DNA from: Dipteris shenzhenensis
Lineage: Eukaryota; Polypodiophyta; Polypodiopsida; Gleicheniales
Reading direction: 5' to 3' (one strand)
NCBI GenBank assembly: GCA_047967505.1
Contig: CM106539.1
DNA: 64,000 nt
The notes beneath the pieces are model-generated. The model was not told where the DNA came from. It made no database searches and saw only the letters and a program-made list of their open reading frames with translations. Made by a program: the position numbers and the translations under genes. How positions within the stretch are numbered: position 1 is the first letter of the stretch; every line of letters begins with the position of its first letter. Shown in pieces: positions 10,594 to 20,990 of this stretch.

Positions 10594-11378
10594 GTGGCCA
10601 TGGCGTCAATGCCAACATGCACCTCACCATGGCTTGCAAGAGAAGCAGAAAGAGGCTGCGAGACAGGAAAGCCAAAAGCCCAGGTCAAGGCACAAGGAAG
10701 AGAGTACAGTTCGAGGAAAGTGCTTGCACGGTATCAAATCAGCAATGGAAGACACTTTTGCAACATTTGCAAAGGGAGAAACAATGAGAACAAAGAAGAC
10801 TCCTTGCAAAGCAGCAACAAGAAGCAATTTCAGATGCACACATTTGATCATTGCCATCTGAGCGAAGAACACGAGCTGTGGTGTCATGATTGGTGGGAGC
10901 AATTGAGGCAGCAACATTAGGCCATTCAGGTGATTACCAACACCTCGGGAGATGCACGCCCAAGAGGCGATGCTCTCTAACCTGAGAAATTCCCTATAGA
11001 AAGTGGAAGGGGTGCACAGCTTAGATCAACTAGCTTTAAAGAGGGTGACATTAGCTATGTTGGTGTCCCTTGAAACAAAGGAGAAACGGCTTGGGCGCAC
11101 AATGTCGAAGATGTTGTCAATCAGAATGACCAACATGGCTCTAGTGGTTGAACGTAGAGAGCAGAAGCAATGCACGATCATCCCAATTCGAGAAGTCTAT
11201 GGGCTTCAACAGAATGCAAAAAAGGAGAGAGAGCCTAAGTGCCGAAGTCATTGCTACATTGATGACATTTTGGCATGAAAATAAAAGAGTTTCTCCAAAT
11301 AGAAAGGACATCTGTAAGAAGCGGATGGGATGCAAGGTGTTTGAGGAGCACATCATACATATGCTAGATACAACATAG
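10594..11378 (+). pseudogene. N-terminal part of the DDE transposase (broken)
   Basis: Coding traces lie in more than one frame. About 10634-10790 encodes a basic Lys/Arg-rich segment. 11148-11378 encodes LSAEVIATLMTFWHENKRVS followed by NRKDICKKR and a Cys/His-poor stretch ending HIIHMLDTT. In related transposases a segment of this kind (FW-N-RVSPN-RD, then H--LDMTQ) precedes the region found here at about 12215. The two pieces are separated by repetitive DNA that may be an intron or an insertion. Frame changes between the pieces make it non-functional. The family resemblance is recalled from similar eukaryotic transposases and was not searched. Confidence 0.45.
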
Positions 11379-11384
11379 GTCAGT

Positions 11385-12130
11385 GGTGCCTAAACTAGCC
11401 TGGTGGTTGTTTGTGATTGAGCTTTGGGATAGTTTACTTGTTTCATTTCTTAAACTAGGCTTGGACTAAATGTGACTCAGCTTGGTGGTTGGAACATGAT
11501 GCAACCATAGGCTAGTTTAGCTCAATCACCAGTGATGTGATTGTCCTAAACCAGCATGGTTGAATAGACATTATTAGTTGTCTAGTCCGATGGCATGGTT
11601 GAGCAGAAATTAATAGCAATATATTTCATAATATATTGTTATTTTACTAAACCAGCCCGATGGTTGGAACATCATGCAACCGTGGCTGCTTTAGCTCATT
11701 CACTAGTTATGTGATTGTCCTGAACCAATGTGGTTGAATAGACATTACTTATTGACCAGCTCGGTGGTTGAAATTATTGTGTTTCTTAGTACTTAAATTC
11801 GTTAAATTTAATTTCTTGTTATTTGGGTCATATACCACTATTAAATTGTGGAATTCAGAAATGAAAAGAAATATATTGTTATTTTCTAATGGTGAAATTC
11901 ATAAATGAAAAGCAATATACTTATTATTGTCTAATATGTGAAGTTGAGACCATCAAGCTAAATCATCTCGGTGGTTGAAACTGTGACAGTGTCCTAAACC
12001 ATTTGAGTGGTTGAAATTGTGATTGTCCTAAACTAGCCCCATGGTTGACTGTCCTAAACCAGCCCTGTGATTGAAATTGTGACTATCCTAAACCAACGCG
12101 GTGGTTGAAAATTATTTTGCTTCATTATAT
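11385..12130. repeat. Dispersed repeat of 'cctaaaccagcccggtggttg' units
   Basis: At least ten variants of CTAAACCAGC(C/T)CGGTGGTTG, often followed by GAACATCATGCAACCGTG or AAATTGTGATTGTC, lie in this block. The same units follow the matching region of the second transposon copy (18580-19080). The array is therefore part of the element family and not a chance insertion. A 'gaatttgtggaattcagaaatgaaaagaaatata' phrase is also duplicated at about 11850-11920. Confidence 0.75.
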
Positions 12131-12214
12131 ACTTTAATTAGACTGTGTTTTGTATTCTTTTAGTAGTAGTAAAAAGGGGGCTCATTGTTCTATTGTTCCC
12201 GCATGTTGGGTCAG

Positions 12215-14153
12215 TAGGCGGAGTTTTATCTCAAGTTTGTGGATCAGAATCTGGACATTTCAATTGGTCAGAGGAGCTTTGAACATTATAAGCCTTGGTA
12301 CATTAGGAAACTCAAAGACAAGAATGTTTGTTATTGCAAAACAAACATAGACTTTAACCTGGCCCAGCAAGCTATGAATGACTTGAGATCTAGTCGTGTT
12401 GGAGCATTGCTCCATAAAGATCGATGCCCATGCCTCCCTAATGAATGCGCAGTCTGTAGGCCACCTGGATCCTCATCATGTCTTGCAAGGGAGGGTAGGT
12501 TTTGTAGCCTGAGGTCTCTGTGGGAGCCAGTGGTTTGTCCAAAGGGAGACCGTGAGTGGCATAGGATTGAATGCATTTGTGGCCATGCAAGCATTGCAGT
12601 TTGAAGCTAAAAAAGAAGACATTCAATGTCTGTCCAAATGAAATGAGGGAAGAAAACCACATTGCTTTAAAATAGAGGAGATTTGAAAATGTCAATGTTC
12701 AAGGATCTGATAAAAAGAGATGGATATACTATCATATAATAGCACCCACCAGCCAAGGGAGCTTGTAGGTCACATGGTTCAATCCATCCCAAAATATGTG
12801 CTTCACAATTTCACGGCCAGCTGGCAAGATAAGCAGTTCAGGATGAACCTTGCCAATTTTCCTGGTGATACTATTGTATCTATCATAGATTTTGCAGAAA
12901 ATTATACTTTTCAAGAACAAGATGAGATACAAAGTGCTCACTGGTACAACAAGTAGATAACAATTCTTGTGCATATCATGTACAGTCATTTGCTTGATTC
13001 TTCCACACTTGCTGCCAATCTGCTTGCTGACTCACAGGAGTCCAGGTCAGTGCAACACATTTACCATTTCTACATTTCTGATGATATGGAACATGACACC
13101 CTATTTTTGTAGCATGCTTTTCTACTGCATTGGGAATGGCTGAAAAAGGAAAATCCCCATGCAGAAAATATAACACTTTATGGGGTGTGGTCAAATGGTG
13201 CTGCCTCTCAATTTAAATCAACACGTGGATTCTACTTTGTCTCAAGGTTCAAATCCCTGACCGGTCTAAACATGATGTGGAATTTCTTTGGGTCTAGCCA
13301 TGGCAAGGGTGAACATGATGGATGCGTTGCTGTTATTAAGCAAGCTCTATTTAAACACCAATTAGCATGCTCTCAAGAAAAATTCAATGATGTCCATGAT
13401 GTTGTAACATGGCTTACAACCAACCTCTCCACAGGCACACATTCAACATATAGTAAACAAAGCCTTAAGAATACTGTAGTACGCAGAGTGTTCCATGAAG
13501 TGAAAGTGGATGAAGTGCAAAGGAGAAGCCAACACAATTGCGAGAAAATTAAAGGAGTTCATGGTCTACATAGCATATGGGAATTTTCAAACAACCAACT
13601 AATTAAAACGAGAAAAGTTTCTTATTTGTGCAATGCGTGCATCATAGGGGATCATGATGACGATTGTGAGAACATTGCAACTCCAAAGACATTAGAGTGA
13701 GTTCAAGTTTTTCCTCTACGTTTAGATGGAGTGACAAAAAATGGAGAGACAAATGACTCGCCACAGTTTGGGGAGAGTTTTGATGACTATCTAGAAGAGG
13801 GGGATAACTTTGCAGTTGTTGCAGATTTTGGGGAGAACGAGGAAGATGACCCATACTTTCTGTTGCAGTGCACAAAACCTAAGTACAATGTTGAGGAAAC
13901 ATTTAAGGATATGAGAAGTGGGATTAGTAGTCGGAGCTTTTTGGTACAAAAAAACATCCAAGATAGGCTGCAATTAGGAACTGCTACATAAGATTCCACA
14001 AACATGTGTGTGCTCTCATCTAGTAAGAGCTATATTAAGTTCCAGATGCAACGTGTGCCACAACGAAAGAAGGGCAAGAGTGTCTTCAAATTAGATTTAG
14101 ACACGCATGAGCACATCTTGGGGTGTCTTGGAGTAGTGGATGAGGATGACTGA
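12215..14153 (+). pseudogene. DDE-type transposase core and C-terminus (broken)
   Basis: Frame 2 reads EFYLKFVDQNLDISIGQRSF then HYKPWYIRKLK and a Cys-rich stretch (12218-12604). From 12720 to 14153 everything lies in one frame, interrupted by TAG at 12954 and 13110, TGA at 13698 and TAA at 13989. That frame contains SIIDFAENYTFQEQDEIQSA (first catalytic Asp, in DFAENY), FYISDDMEHD, GVWSNGAASQFKS and FFGSSHGKGEHDG. In related transposases the second Asp is the D of W-(S/T)-DG; here it is Asn (AAT). The C-terminus ends with an acidic tail near 14153. The active site and several stops are consistent with C-to-T or G-to-A decay. The superfamily is not assigned, and the role (DNA transposition) is inferred from the motifs. 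Confidence 0.6.
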
Positions 14154-14587
14154 GATAGTACTAAGAAAATGCATGTAGTCACATTACAAGGAAACAATAT
14201 GTCCACTTGTCATACAAAATGGAATTTGTATTGAGACTGCTTCTTTTTAGTATATCCCAAACAACCATCGTGCTGGTTTTATTAAATTGTTTTTGTAAAT
14301 CCCGAACGGTAAAACCCATGCTTGTTTTTAGTATATCCCAACAACCAATGTGCTGGTTTCCCATAACAAATCCACACATCCTACAAATACATTCATCTTG
14401 TAATAATAGAAGCAAATCACTGCGCTGTGGTGGTGGCTCTCATCAGCCACGTCTGTCATGGTTAGGATTCCACCAAGCTGGCAGTTAATTACTAGCCATC
14501 GGAGTGGCACCACATGGCATCTTCTTCATGATCACCAGCCCATCTGGGGGATTACTGAGGTGGCCTAGATGGAACCCTGGGCTCCAA

Positions 14588-14620
14588 CCACCGCGGTGGC
14601 TGGAACTTTATAGTATATAT
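14588..14620 (+). promoter_or_regulatory. Possible promoter: CCACCGCGGTGG palindrome and TATA-like box
   Basis: A perfect 12-bp palindrome, CCACCGCGGTGG (14588-14599), sits inside a 20-bp near-palindrome. It lies about 12 bases before TAGTATATATAAG, which matches a plant TATA box. The small reading frame at 14732 follows at a plausible leader distance. The half-site CGGTGG(C/T)TGG also occurs in the dispersed CGGTGGTTG repeats nearby, so the palindrome may simply be a repeat remnant. Confidence 0.35.
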
Positions 14621-14731
14621 AAGATTCGTGGCATTTGGCATTTTACTACGTTGCTCTGATCCGCCCATGCTCTACTACTTTGCTCCACACCCCTCCTCTA
14701 GCTCTTTTTCGCCCCTACTCTACTTTGCTCC

Positions 14732-15073
14732 ATGCTTCCTCCTCCAACTCTCATCACTGCATCTACTCCCCTTTTCATCTTCCACTCACCCCCACTCATC
14801 TTCAGCATGCCTAGTACCACCCCCCCTCGATGCTCTGTGATCCCAATAATATTTGCCTTCTCATATAAGGTGATTGCGTTGCACTCACCTGGAGTAGAAA
14901 TGCTAGCACTAGTGGAGACCCTTCGTTCCCACAGGCGACTCCCCACACATATGAATGTCATCACAGAGGGCCTCTTTATGGTTTTGCTATATGGGTTCCT
15001 CCTAGATGTCGATGAAGGCCTCAATATTTTCAAAGCAGAGTACTCTCGAGTTGCTGGGGGGGCCATAATCTAA
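14732..15073 (+). CDS. Small unidentified protein (113 codons)
   Basis: The frame opens at ATG 14732, but the start could equally be the internal ATG at 14807, giving about 88 residues that begin MPSTTPPRCSVIPIIF. The later part reads VEMLALVETLRSHRRLPTHM and ends in DVDEGLNIFKAEYSRVAGG, which looks like ordinary amphipathic protein and not low complexity. A hydrophobic stretch (IPIIFAFSYKVIAL) lies near the internal start. No domain is recognised. A TATA-like box lies about 115 bases upstream. It could be a transposon-derived gene, since repeats surround it on both sides. Confidence 0.3.
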   Translation: MLPPPTLITASTPLFIFHSPPLIFSMPSTTPPRCSVIPIIFAFSYKVIALHSPGVEMLALVETLRSHRRLPTHMNVITEGLFMVLLYGFLLDVDEGLNIFKAEYSRVAGGAII

Positions 15074-15733
15074 GTCCTAGCAATGTGCATGGTCTTTGGC
15101 CTCTCCATCATATCCTCCTTTGGCTCCCTAAAAATTTTTAATGCAACAAGCTAGACTGGCAGAAAACCGATTTGTACAAATTCCCTCTTACTTAGACGAG
15201 GCTCTTAGCAATAGCTAAAACTTTTGGCTCTCAACAAACTTTTGGCTTGCTCGATGTAATGTTTTGGTCTCTAAGGCATTTATGTAATCTCTTTTTGTTC
15301 AATTTAAGGCTCTTAGTATGCACCATTGTTAACTTTTATATTTGTATTTGAATGGTTATGGCCGCTACCTATAATCTTTTATTTAAGGCTCTCAGCAATT
15401 GCCAAGTTTTTATAAATGTAAGATCCTCTGTTCAATTTTTTGCTCAGTATAAGTTGATAATTTTTATATAACCTGTTATTGTCTCTGTTCAATTTTTTGC
15501 TCGGTATAAGTTGATAATTTTTATATAATCTGTTATTGGACGTAAATGTACATTGTAATCTCTTTTGCTCAATTTTCACTCGATAAATTGTACTTTTGCC
15601 ATCATTTATATTTACTGCAACAAGGACTCCAATTTCCTTTGTTTATAACCCAAATAGCGCTAAAATAACTCAAATGACCTTATCATTGTTGTTGCATGGA
15701 GACACATCTAGAAAAATACAATTAAAATTTTAG
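15074..15733. repeat. AT-rich spacer with a 57-bp tandem duplication
   Basis: The unit beginning TTCAATTTTTTGCTC at 15431 is repeated at 15488 with few changes. A looser third version ('ctcttttgctcaattttcactcg') lies at about 15560. The rest of the spacer shows no gene. Confidence 0.65.
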
Positions 15734-15901
15734 AAAATGCAATTGACAATATGGCCCTTGAGGGGTCCCCTCTAGGGGCAAGGGCCATATCTATGTGCAT
15801 TATACAATATCCACAGGATGCCACTGGACAGAAATAGCATGTTGATATGGCCCTTGTCCCTAAAGGGGACCCCTCAAGGGCCATATCATCAATTGCATTT
15901 T
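15734..15901. repeat. Nested palindromic element, copy B (168 bp)
   Basis: Same architecture as the element at 7439-7577. ATATGGCCCTTG appears forward at 15749, reverse at 15779, forward at 15845 and reverse at 15875, with 'aggggtcccctctagggg' cores. Here the inverted repeat extends outward to AAAATGCAATTGA at the left edge and its complement at the right edge. The central spacer of about 54 bases differs from copy A. The conserved arms and variable spacer fit a small mobile foldback element. Confidence 0.8.
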
Positions 15902-15949
15902 GCTTGGTTGCACAATGGAATACATTTTGCTTGGTACACAAATATATAA

Positions 15950-16500
15950 CTCCAAGAACCAGGGCATTGGCTTTCATAGATCTCCTCCTGTAATACGTAA
16001 AAATAGGTAATGGAGCTATAACTCCAAGAACCAGTGCGGTGGTCTCTCCAAGACAACCTTGAATTCTGGGCAATGACAAGTGGTCAAATCCAGAGATTGC
16101 ACTAAGGTGATGCTCAGAATGATAGATTGTGTCTCATTATTATGCCAAAAACCAACGTGGTGGTCTCTCTAAGCCAACCTATGATTTGCATGGGCTGCAG
16201 GCAAAGAAGTGGCAAAAGGCTACATCATGACAAGTGGTCAGGCCAGAGACTGTGCTGCGACAGTATTCAGAATGATAGATTGCATCTAATTATTACAGCA
16301 AGAACTAGTGCGGTGTTCTCTCCAAGCCAACCTTCAATTTTAATGATCTACATGGGTGCGTGCCTAGTGACAGGTCACAAAGCTATAGCAAAAGGCTGCG
16401 CCATGATAAGCGATCAGGCGACGTAAGCTAGAGACTACGGTGTGTGAAGCAATGTAGAGATGCCATGTGTTGAGCTATGCGGTGTTCTAAACAAATATAT
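15950..16500. repeat. Tandem repeat of about 120-155 bp, three to four copies
   Basis: Units begin with 'aactccaagaaccagtgcggtggtctctccaag' (16020), 'gccaaaaaccaacgtggtggtctctctaag' (16143) and 'acagcaagaactagtgcggtgttctctccaag' (16297). A shorter start lies at 15950. Each unit also carries 'cagaatgatagattg.gtctcattatta'. No coding signal is present. Confidence 0.7.
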
Positions 16501-16659
16501 TGCATCTCATTATTACACTAGTGTACCTTCATGATGTCGGGAAAATTTTCATGAAAGTGCAGGTCAGTGCAAAATTCAAATATTCACCCAGAAGCGCATC
16601 GTATTGTTGCCCCAAAATGGCCCCGAAAACAGCTCCGCGATTGGCTACACCCAAGCTAA

Positions 16660-17092
16660 CATTGACCCAAGTACTTTGAAAAACATTAAGTACACTGTTG
16701 GACATTGAAAGAACTCTGACACACTTTCAAGTATTGTTGAGCAACCTAGACAATACTTTCCATTACATTAAAGTACTTTCTAGTACTTTAAAGTACTTTC
16801 CAGCTCGTTAAATTACTTTCCAATTCTTTAAAGTACTTTAAAGTACTTTTCAATACTACTAAGAAGTTTTAATTACTTTCAAGTGCTATTAAGTATTCCT
16901 AAGAGCTTTTAATTACTTCTAAGTTCTTTTAAGTACTTTTGAAAACTTTTGAGTACTTAAAAGAGGTTAAAAGTACTCAAAAGTTTTCAAAAGTACTTTA
17001 TAGAACTTTAAAACATTCTATATATATATATATATATATAATTTTATTATTTTTATTTTTATTTTATTTTTTTGCGTAGTCCCTTGCATTAC

Positions 17093-17123
<31 letters not shown>

Positions 17124-17320
17124 GAGGGGGCGGGGGGAAGGGAGGGAAAGAGGAGAGGGAGAGGGAGAGGGAGAGGAGGGAGAAGGGACACATTGTCGCT
17201 GTAGTAAGAAAGGACTTTCCAGTACTTTGAAGTACTTTCTAGTTCTTTAAAGTACTTTCTAGTACTTATAAGAAGCTTTAAGTACTTCTAAATGGTTCTA
17301 AGTACTTCTAAGTGCAGGTC
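16660..17320. repeat. AAGTACTTT array with (TA)n and (GA)n microsatellites
   Basis: The self-complementary core AGTACT recurs many times in phrases such as 'ttaaagtactttctagtact', flanking a (TA)n run at about 17019-17040 and a (GA)n run at about 17097-17122. The motif is related to the larger array at 6170-8090, but I see no long inverted arms here. Confidence 0.7.
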
Positions 17321-17752
17321 ATTGTTTGCTTGGGTGTAGCGATAATTTGTGAGGTTGAGGGACTTTTTTGTATATGGGTATCTTGCATGACCCATAACTT
17401 ATGCATTACTCAACAAAATTTGGCAAACTTTGTCTTCAGATTGTAGCAATTCCAAACTTGAACATGAGGGCAAAATTTTATAGAATAAGGATTTGGAACG
17501 AGACCATTATAGCATTACAAGTGCTATGTTGCATGTGAACCATGCATCTGAACACTATAGGATATAGCAATTTATTCAAAAACATCAAAATTTTGTTCTA
17601 TATATACATGCAACCAAGTAATCATTCTAAACTACAATATGTGAGCTTCTCCTCAACCCAAGGACACACCTAGAAGAGATCATTATGCATGGGTTAATGG
17701 GCCTCCAATGTTGTGCTAAGTGATGCATACCCATTTCAGGGCACGCTCCAAA
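17321..17752. other. Spacer; no gene seen
   Basis: Unique-looking AT-rich sequence between the AAGTACTTT array and the second transposon copy. No reading frame of note. Confidence 0.5.
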
Positions 17753-19280
17753 CGTGTATCATTGGCAGGGGGAAAATCGATGGTTGAAATTTGGCTACTC
17801 CCATGAATTTCAAATTTTCACACCTCTCGCCCATCAAATCTTGGAAGATTAAGTACCTGCAACCTACCCCCGCCCTGCAAATGCCCTATAACCCACACTC
17901 ACCTTGACGTGACCTTACATAGACTTTGGTTTTGCATAGTCTTCTTTCGAGTAAGTTGTCTTCTATTCTTTGCTTGCCTCACCAGCTAGCTTCTCTCTAT
18001 TTTGGTTTGGCATTGTCGTCTTTCATTGATCATCGCCATGGCAACATGTAGCTCGCCATGGCTTACAAAAGAAGCAAACAGAGGCTGTGAGATAGAAAAG
18101 CTGAAAAGCTTTGTCAGGGCACAAGTAATAGAAGACTCCTTGCAAAGCAGTAGGAAGCATTTGTGCAGATGCATGCATTCGATCGTTGCCATCAGAGCAA
18201 AGAAAATGAGTTGTGATGTCATGATTGGTGGTAGCATTCGAGGAAGCAACATTAGGCCATTCAGATAAATACCATTCTTGAGTCTTCACAAGCTTTAGCC
18301 TACACTCTAAAGTTCGTAGAGTGACAACTCTACCAACACCTTGTATTTTCATGCCAAAACGTCTCCACTATTGTAATGACTTCTGCACTTTGGCTGTCTC
18401 TCCTTTTCTTGCATTTTGTTGAAGCCCATAGACTACTCGAATCAGGATGAGTAGGCATTGCTTCCACTCTTCGTGCATCTCCTCTTGAGAGTTTCTCCAA
18501 ATAATGACATCTTTAGAAAGCCGATGGGATACAAGATTTTTGACGAGCACATCATACACATGCTTGATACAACGCAGGTCAATGGTTGCCTAAACCATCC
18601 CAGTGGTTGCTTATGATTGTGCTTCAAATGGGATAGTTTATTTGTTTCATTTCTTGATATGACGTAGGTCAGTGATGGCCTAAACTAGCTCGGTTGTTGT
18701 TTGTGATTCAGCTTTGGGATAGTTTATTAGGTTGGTCTGGACTTAATGTGATTGTCCTAAACCAGCCTAATGGTTGAAATATCATGCAACCGTGTGGCTG
18801 GTTCAGCTCAAACACTAGAACCAGGCTGGCTTGGACTTAATGTAATTATCCTAAACCAGCTAAGTGGTTGGAACATCATGCAATTATGGTTGGGTCAGCT
18901 TAAACACCAGTTGTGTGATTGTCCTAAACCAGCCCGGTGTTTGGAATATCATGCAACCGTGTGGCTGGTTCAGCTCAAACATCAAAGTCAAGCTGGCTTG
19001 GACTTAATGTGATTGTCCTAAACCAGCTCGATGGTTGGAACATCATGCAATCGTGATTGGGTTAGCTCAAACACCAGTTAAGGCTAGAGGAGGTAGGCAC
19101 TAGCCAAAGAAGGTAGGCACTGGCAACGAAATGCATTTGTGTTGGTTTAGGATTACCTGCAACCCCCACAAAATATAACCTTTAGTAAATCCCAAACAAC
19201 CACCATGCTTGATTCAATAAATCCCAAACAAGGAAAAATGTAAATCCCAAATAGTATACTAATCCCAAATAGGGACCAAG
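17753..19280 (+). mobile_element. Deleted, internally rearranged relative of the 10.3-kb DNA transposon (copy 2)
   Basis: The left end 'cgtgtatcattggcagggg' and the next 230 bp match copy 1 closely, for example 'cccatcaaatcttggaagattaagtacctgcaacc'. The transposase core is absent. The block at about 18290-18480 matches copy 1 (11150-11285) only in reverse orientation: 'ctatgggcttcaaca.aatgca' lies on the minus strand here. The flanking 'agtttctccaaata' and 'agc.gatgggat.caag' blocks keep the original orientation. CGGTGGTTG units follow at 18580-19080, and 'taaatcccaaacaaccacc' closes the similarity. It is a non-autonomous derivative with a local inversion. Confidence 0.65.
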
Positions 19281-19680
19281 CTTGTTTTAATGACAATGAC
19301 TATGCATGAGGGACCGACTAATTCATAGGTTCAGATTAACATTCAGTCGAAATCAGACTATAATAACAATGATTGTGCATGAGGGATCATCTAATTCACA
19401 CGCTTTGATTAGCATTGAGTCGGAATTAGACTGTAATAACAATGACTTTGCATGGGGGACCATCGAGTTCACAAGCTTAGATTAGCATTCAGTCGGTGTA
19501 TTAGGCTGTAATAACAATAGTTTAGAATGAGAACTATTGTTGTTATTACAGCCTGATGAACTGACTCAATGCTAATCTGATATCCTGTTTTGATCTTTCC
19601 TTTCTTCAATTGACTGTAATAACAATTACTTTGCATGAGGGGCCATCTAGTTCACAGGCTGCCTAGATTAGCATTTTTTG
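19270..19680. repeat. Tandem repeat of about 80 bp
   Basis: Units contain 'taataacaatgactttgcatgagggaccatctaattcacaggcttagattagcattcagtcgg' with variation. Copies start near 19283, 19363, 19435 and 19615. Between the third and fourth a short inverted piece ('gaactattgttgttattacag', 19531) disrupts the array. Confidence 0.7.
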
Positions 19681-20450
19681 ATGACCGAGAAATTCTCCCA
19701 TGGCAACCATCTAATCGCACATCATGGCTAGACGATGATGTATATGACCGCCTACACTAGGCTGGGCTACCAGCAAAGCTGGGTGTATGTGCCACTGCTC
19801 CTCCCCCCTCATCCCATTGAATTATTATGATCTTGGCTCTGATGATTGAGAAATTCTCCCATGGCAACCATCTAATCACACATCATGGCTAGACGATCAT
19901 GTATATGACCGCCTATGCTAGGCTGGGCTACCAGCAAAGCTGGGTGTATGTGCCACCGCTCTCCCCCCTCATCCCATTGAATTATTATGATCTTGGCTCC
20001 GATGACCGAGAAATTCTCCCATGGCAACCATCTAATCGCACGTCATGGCTAGTCAATGATGTATATGATCGCCTATGCTAAGCATGGCTACTATCATGAT
20101 CTTGGCTCTGATGACCAAGAAATTCTAGCATGGAAACCATCTAATCGCACATCATGAATAGACGATGATATAGATGATTGCCTACCCTAGGCTGGGCTAC
20201 CAACAAAATCCAGCTAGTGGATTGTGTGCTCTTAGTAGCGATAGGCACCCAGAGTCACACAACTGACACAAGATCTTGGCTCCGATGACCAAAAAATTCT
20301 AGCATGGCAACCATCTAATCACACGTCATGGCTAGACGATGATGTAGATGACTGCCTACACTAGGCTGGGCTACCAGCAAAATTCAGTTGGTGGGCTATG
20401 TGCTCTTAGCAGCAGCGATAGGCACCCAGAGTCACACAACTGACACAAGA
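19681..20450. repeat. Tandem repeat of about 110-175 bp, five copies
   Basis: The phrase 'gatgaccgagaaattctcccatggcaaccatctaatcgcacatcatggctagacgatgatgta' starts at 19681, 19841, 20001, 20110 and 20283. Copies carry variable tails: the first two have 'gctgggtgtatgtgccac', and the last two have 'gtgctcttagcagcgataggcacccagagtcacacaactgacacaag'. It is a minisatellite with copy-specific deletions, not a CRISPR array. Confidence 0.8.
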
Positions 20451-20990
20451 AACAAAGGGGGAAAGAGTGGGAGGGCGGCAAGTCTAGCTATATAAAGGCC
20501 TTAAGGGCAGAGAAACAATTCACTGCATCCATGAAAATTTCTCTGCTACCCCCTTCCATGCTCTCTCCAAGCCCCCTTCTACCCCTATGATGAATCTTCT
20601 GTTGCACCCTCGATACCCCTTCATAATGCTACCCAAGTCATGGGATCCATTATTTGCCTTGGCTCTCCATCTTGCAATACTCCACCAGCCATAGCCATGA
20701 CCAAGGGAGTTGCAAGATGGGGAGCCAAGGGAAATGGGTCGTCATTAAGTTCTCTCGACCAATGATGCCTTGAAAGAAGCAATTCTTTGATAACCCCACC
20801 AGTGCCTTGAAAGAAGTTGCTATGACGAAGGCAATTCCTTGAAAGACTTGAAAGAAAAACCTCATGACCAACCATGTTGTAGGATGGGGAGCTAAGGGAA
20901 ATGGGTTGTCTTATTCCATGAGGCACTAGGAGAGAACTCAACTTGGTGTTGAGCCTCTCGTAATTGCGCACAACCTTCTGTACTGGGGAA
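20451..20990 (+). promoter_or_regulatory. TATA-containing region without a convincing gene
   Basis: TAGCTATATAAAGG at about 20485-20500 is a good TATA match and is followed by a short leader. The only frame downstream on + is a 19-codon peptide starting at 20531. An imperfect internal repeat ('gatggggagc.aagggaaatgggt') lies at about 20719 and 20884. This may be an LTR promoter from an unrecognised element. Confidence 0.25.

Larger units (their letters stand above)
10325..14400 (+). mobile_element. Decayed DNA transposon with DDE-type transposase (copy 1)
   Basis: The left end 'cgtgtatcatt..aggggaaaa' (about 10330) begins a block shared with the copy at 17753-19280. The shared parts include a leader of about 250 bp, the 'aagc.gatgggat.caag' segment near 11320, the CGGTGGTTG-rich tract, and 'taaatcccaaacaaccac' near 14255. 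The coding parts (10594-11378 and 12215-14153) resemble a multi-exon DDE transposase. The right boundary is uncertain. I could not define terminal inverted repeats or a target duplication, so the superfamily is left open. Confidence 0.55.

Noticed and set aside
19681-20450. CRISPR-like direct repeats
   Set aside because: The repeats are long, imperfect and without uniform spacers, and the window is plant nuclear DNA.
20451-20990. Gene driven by the TATA-like box at about 20490
   Set aside because: Only a 19-codon peptide follows on the plus strand. The 116-codon minus-strand frame overlaps imperfect repeats.
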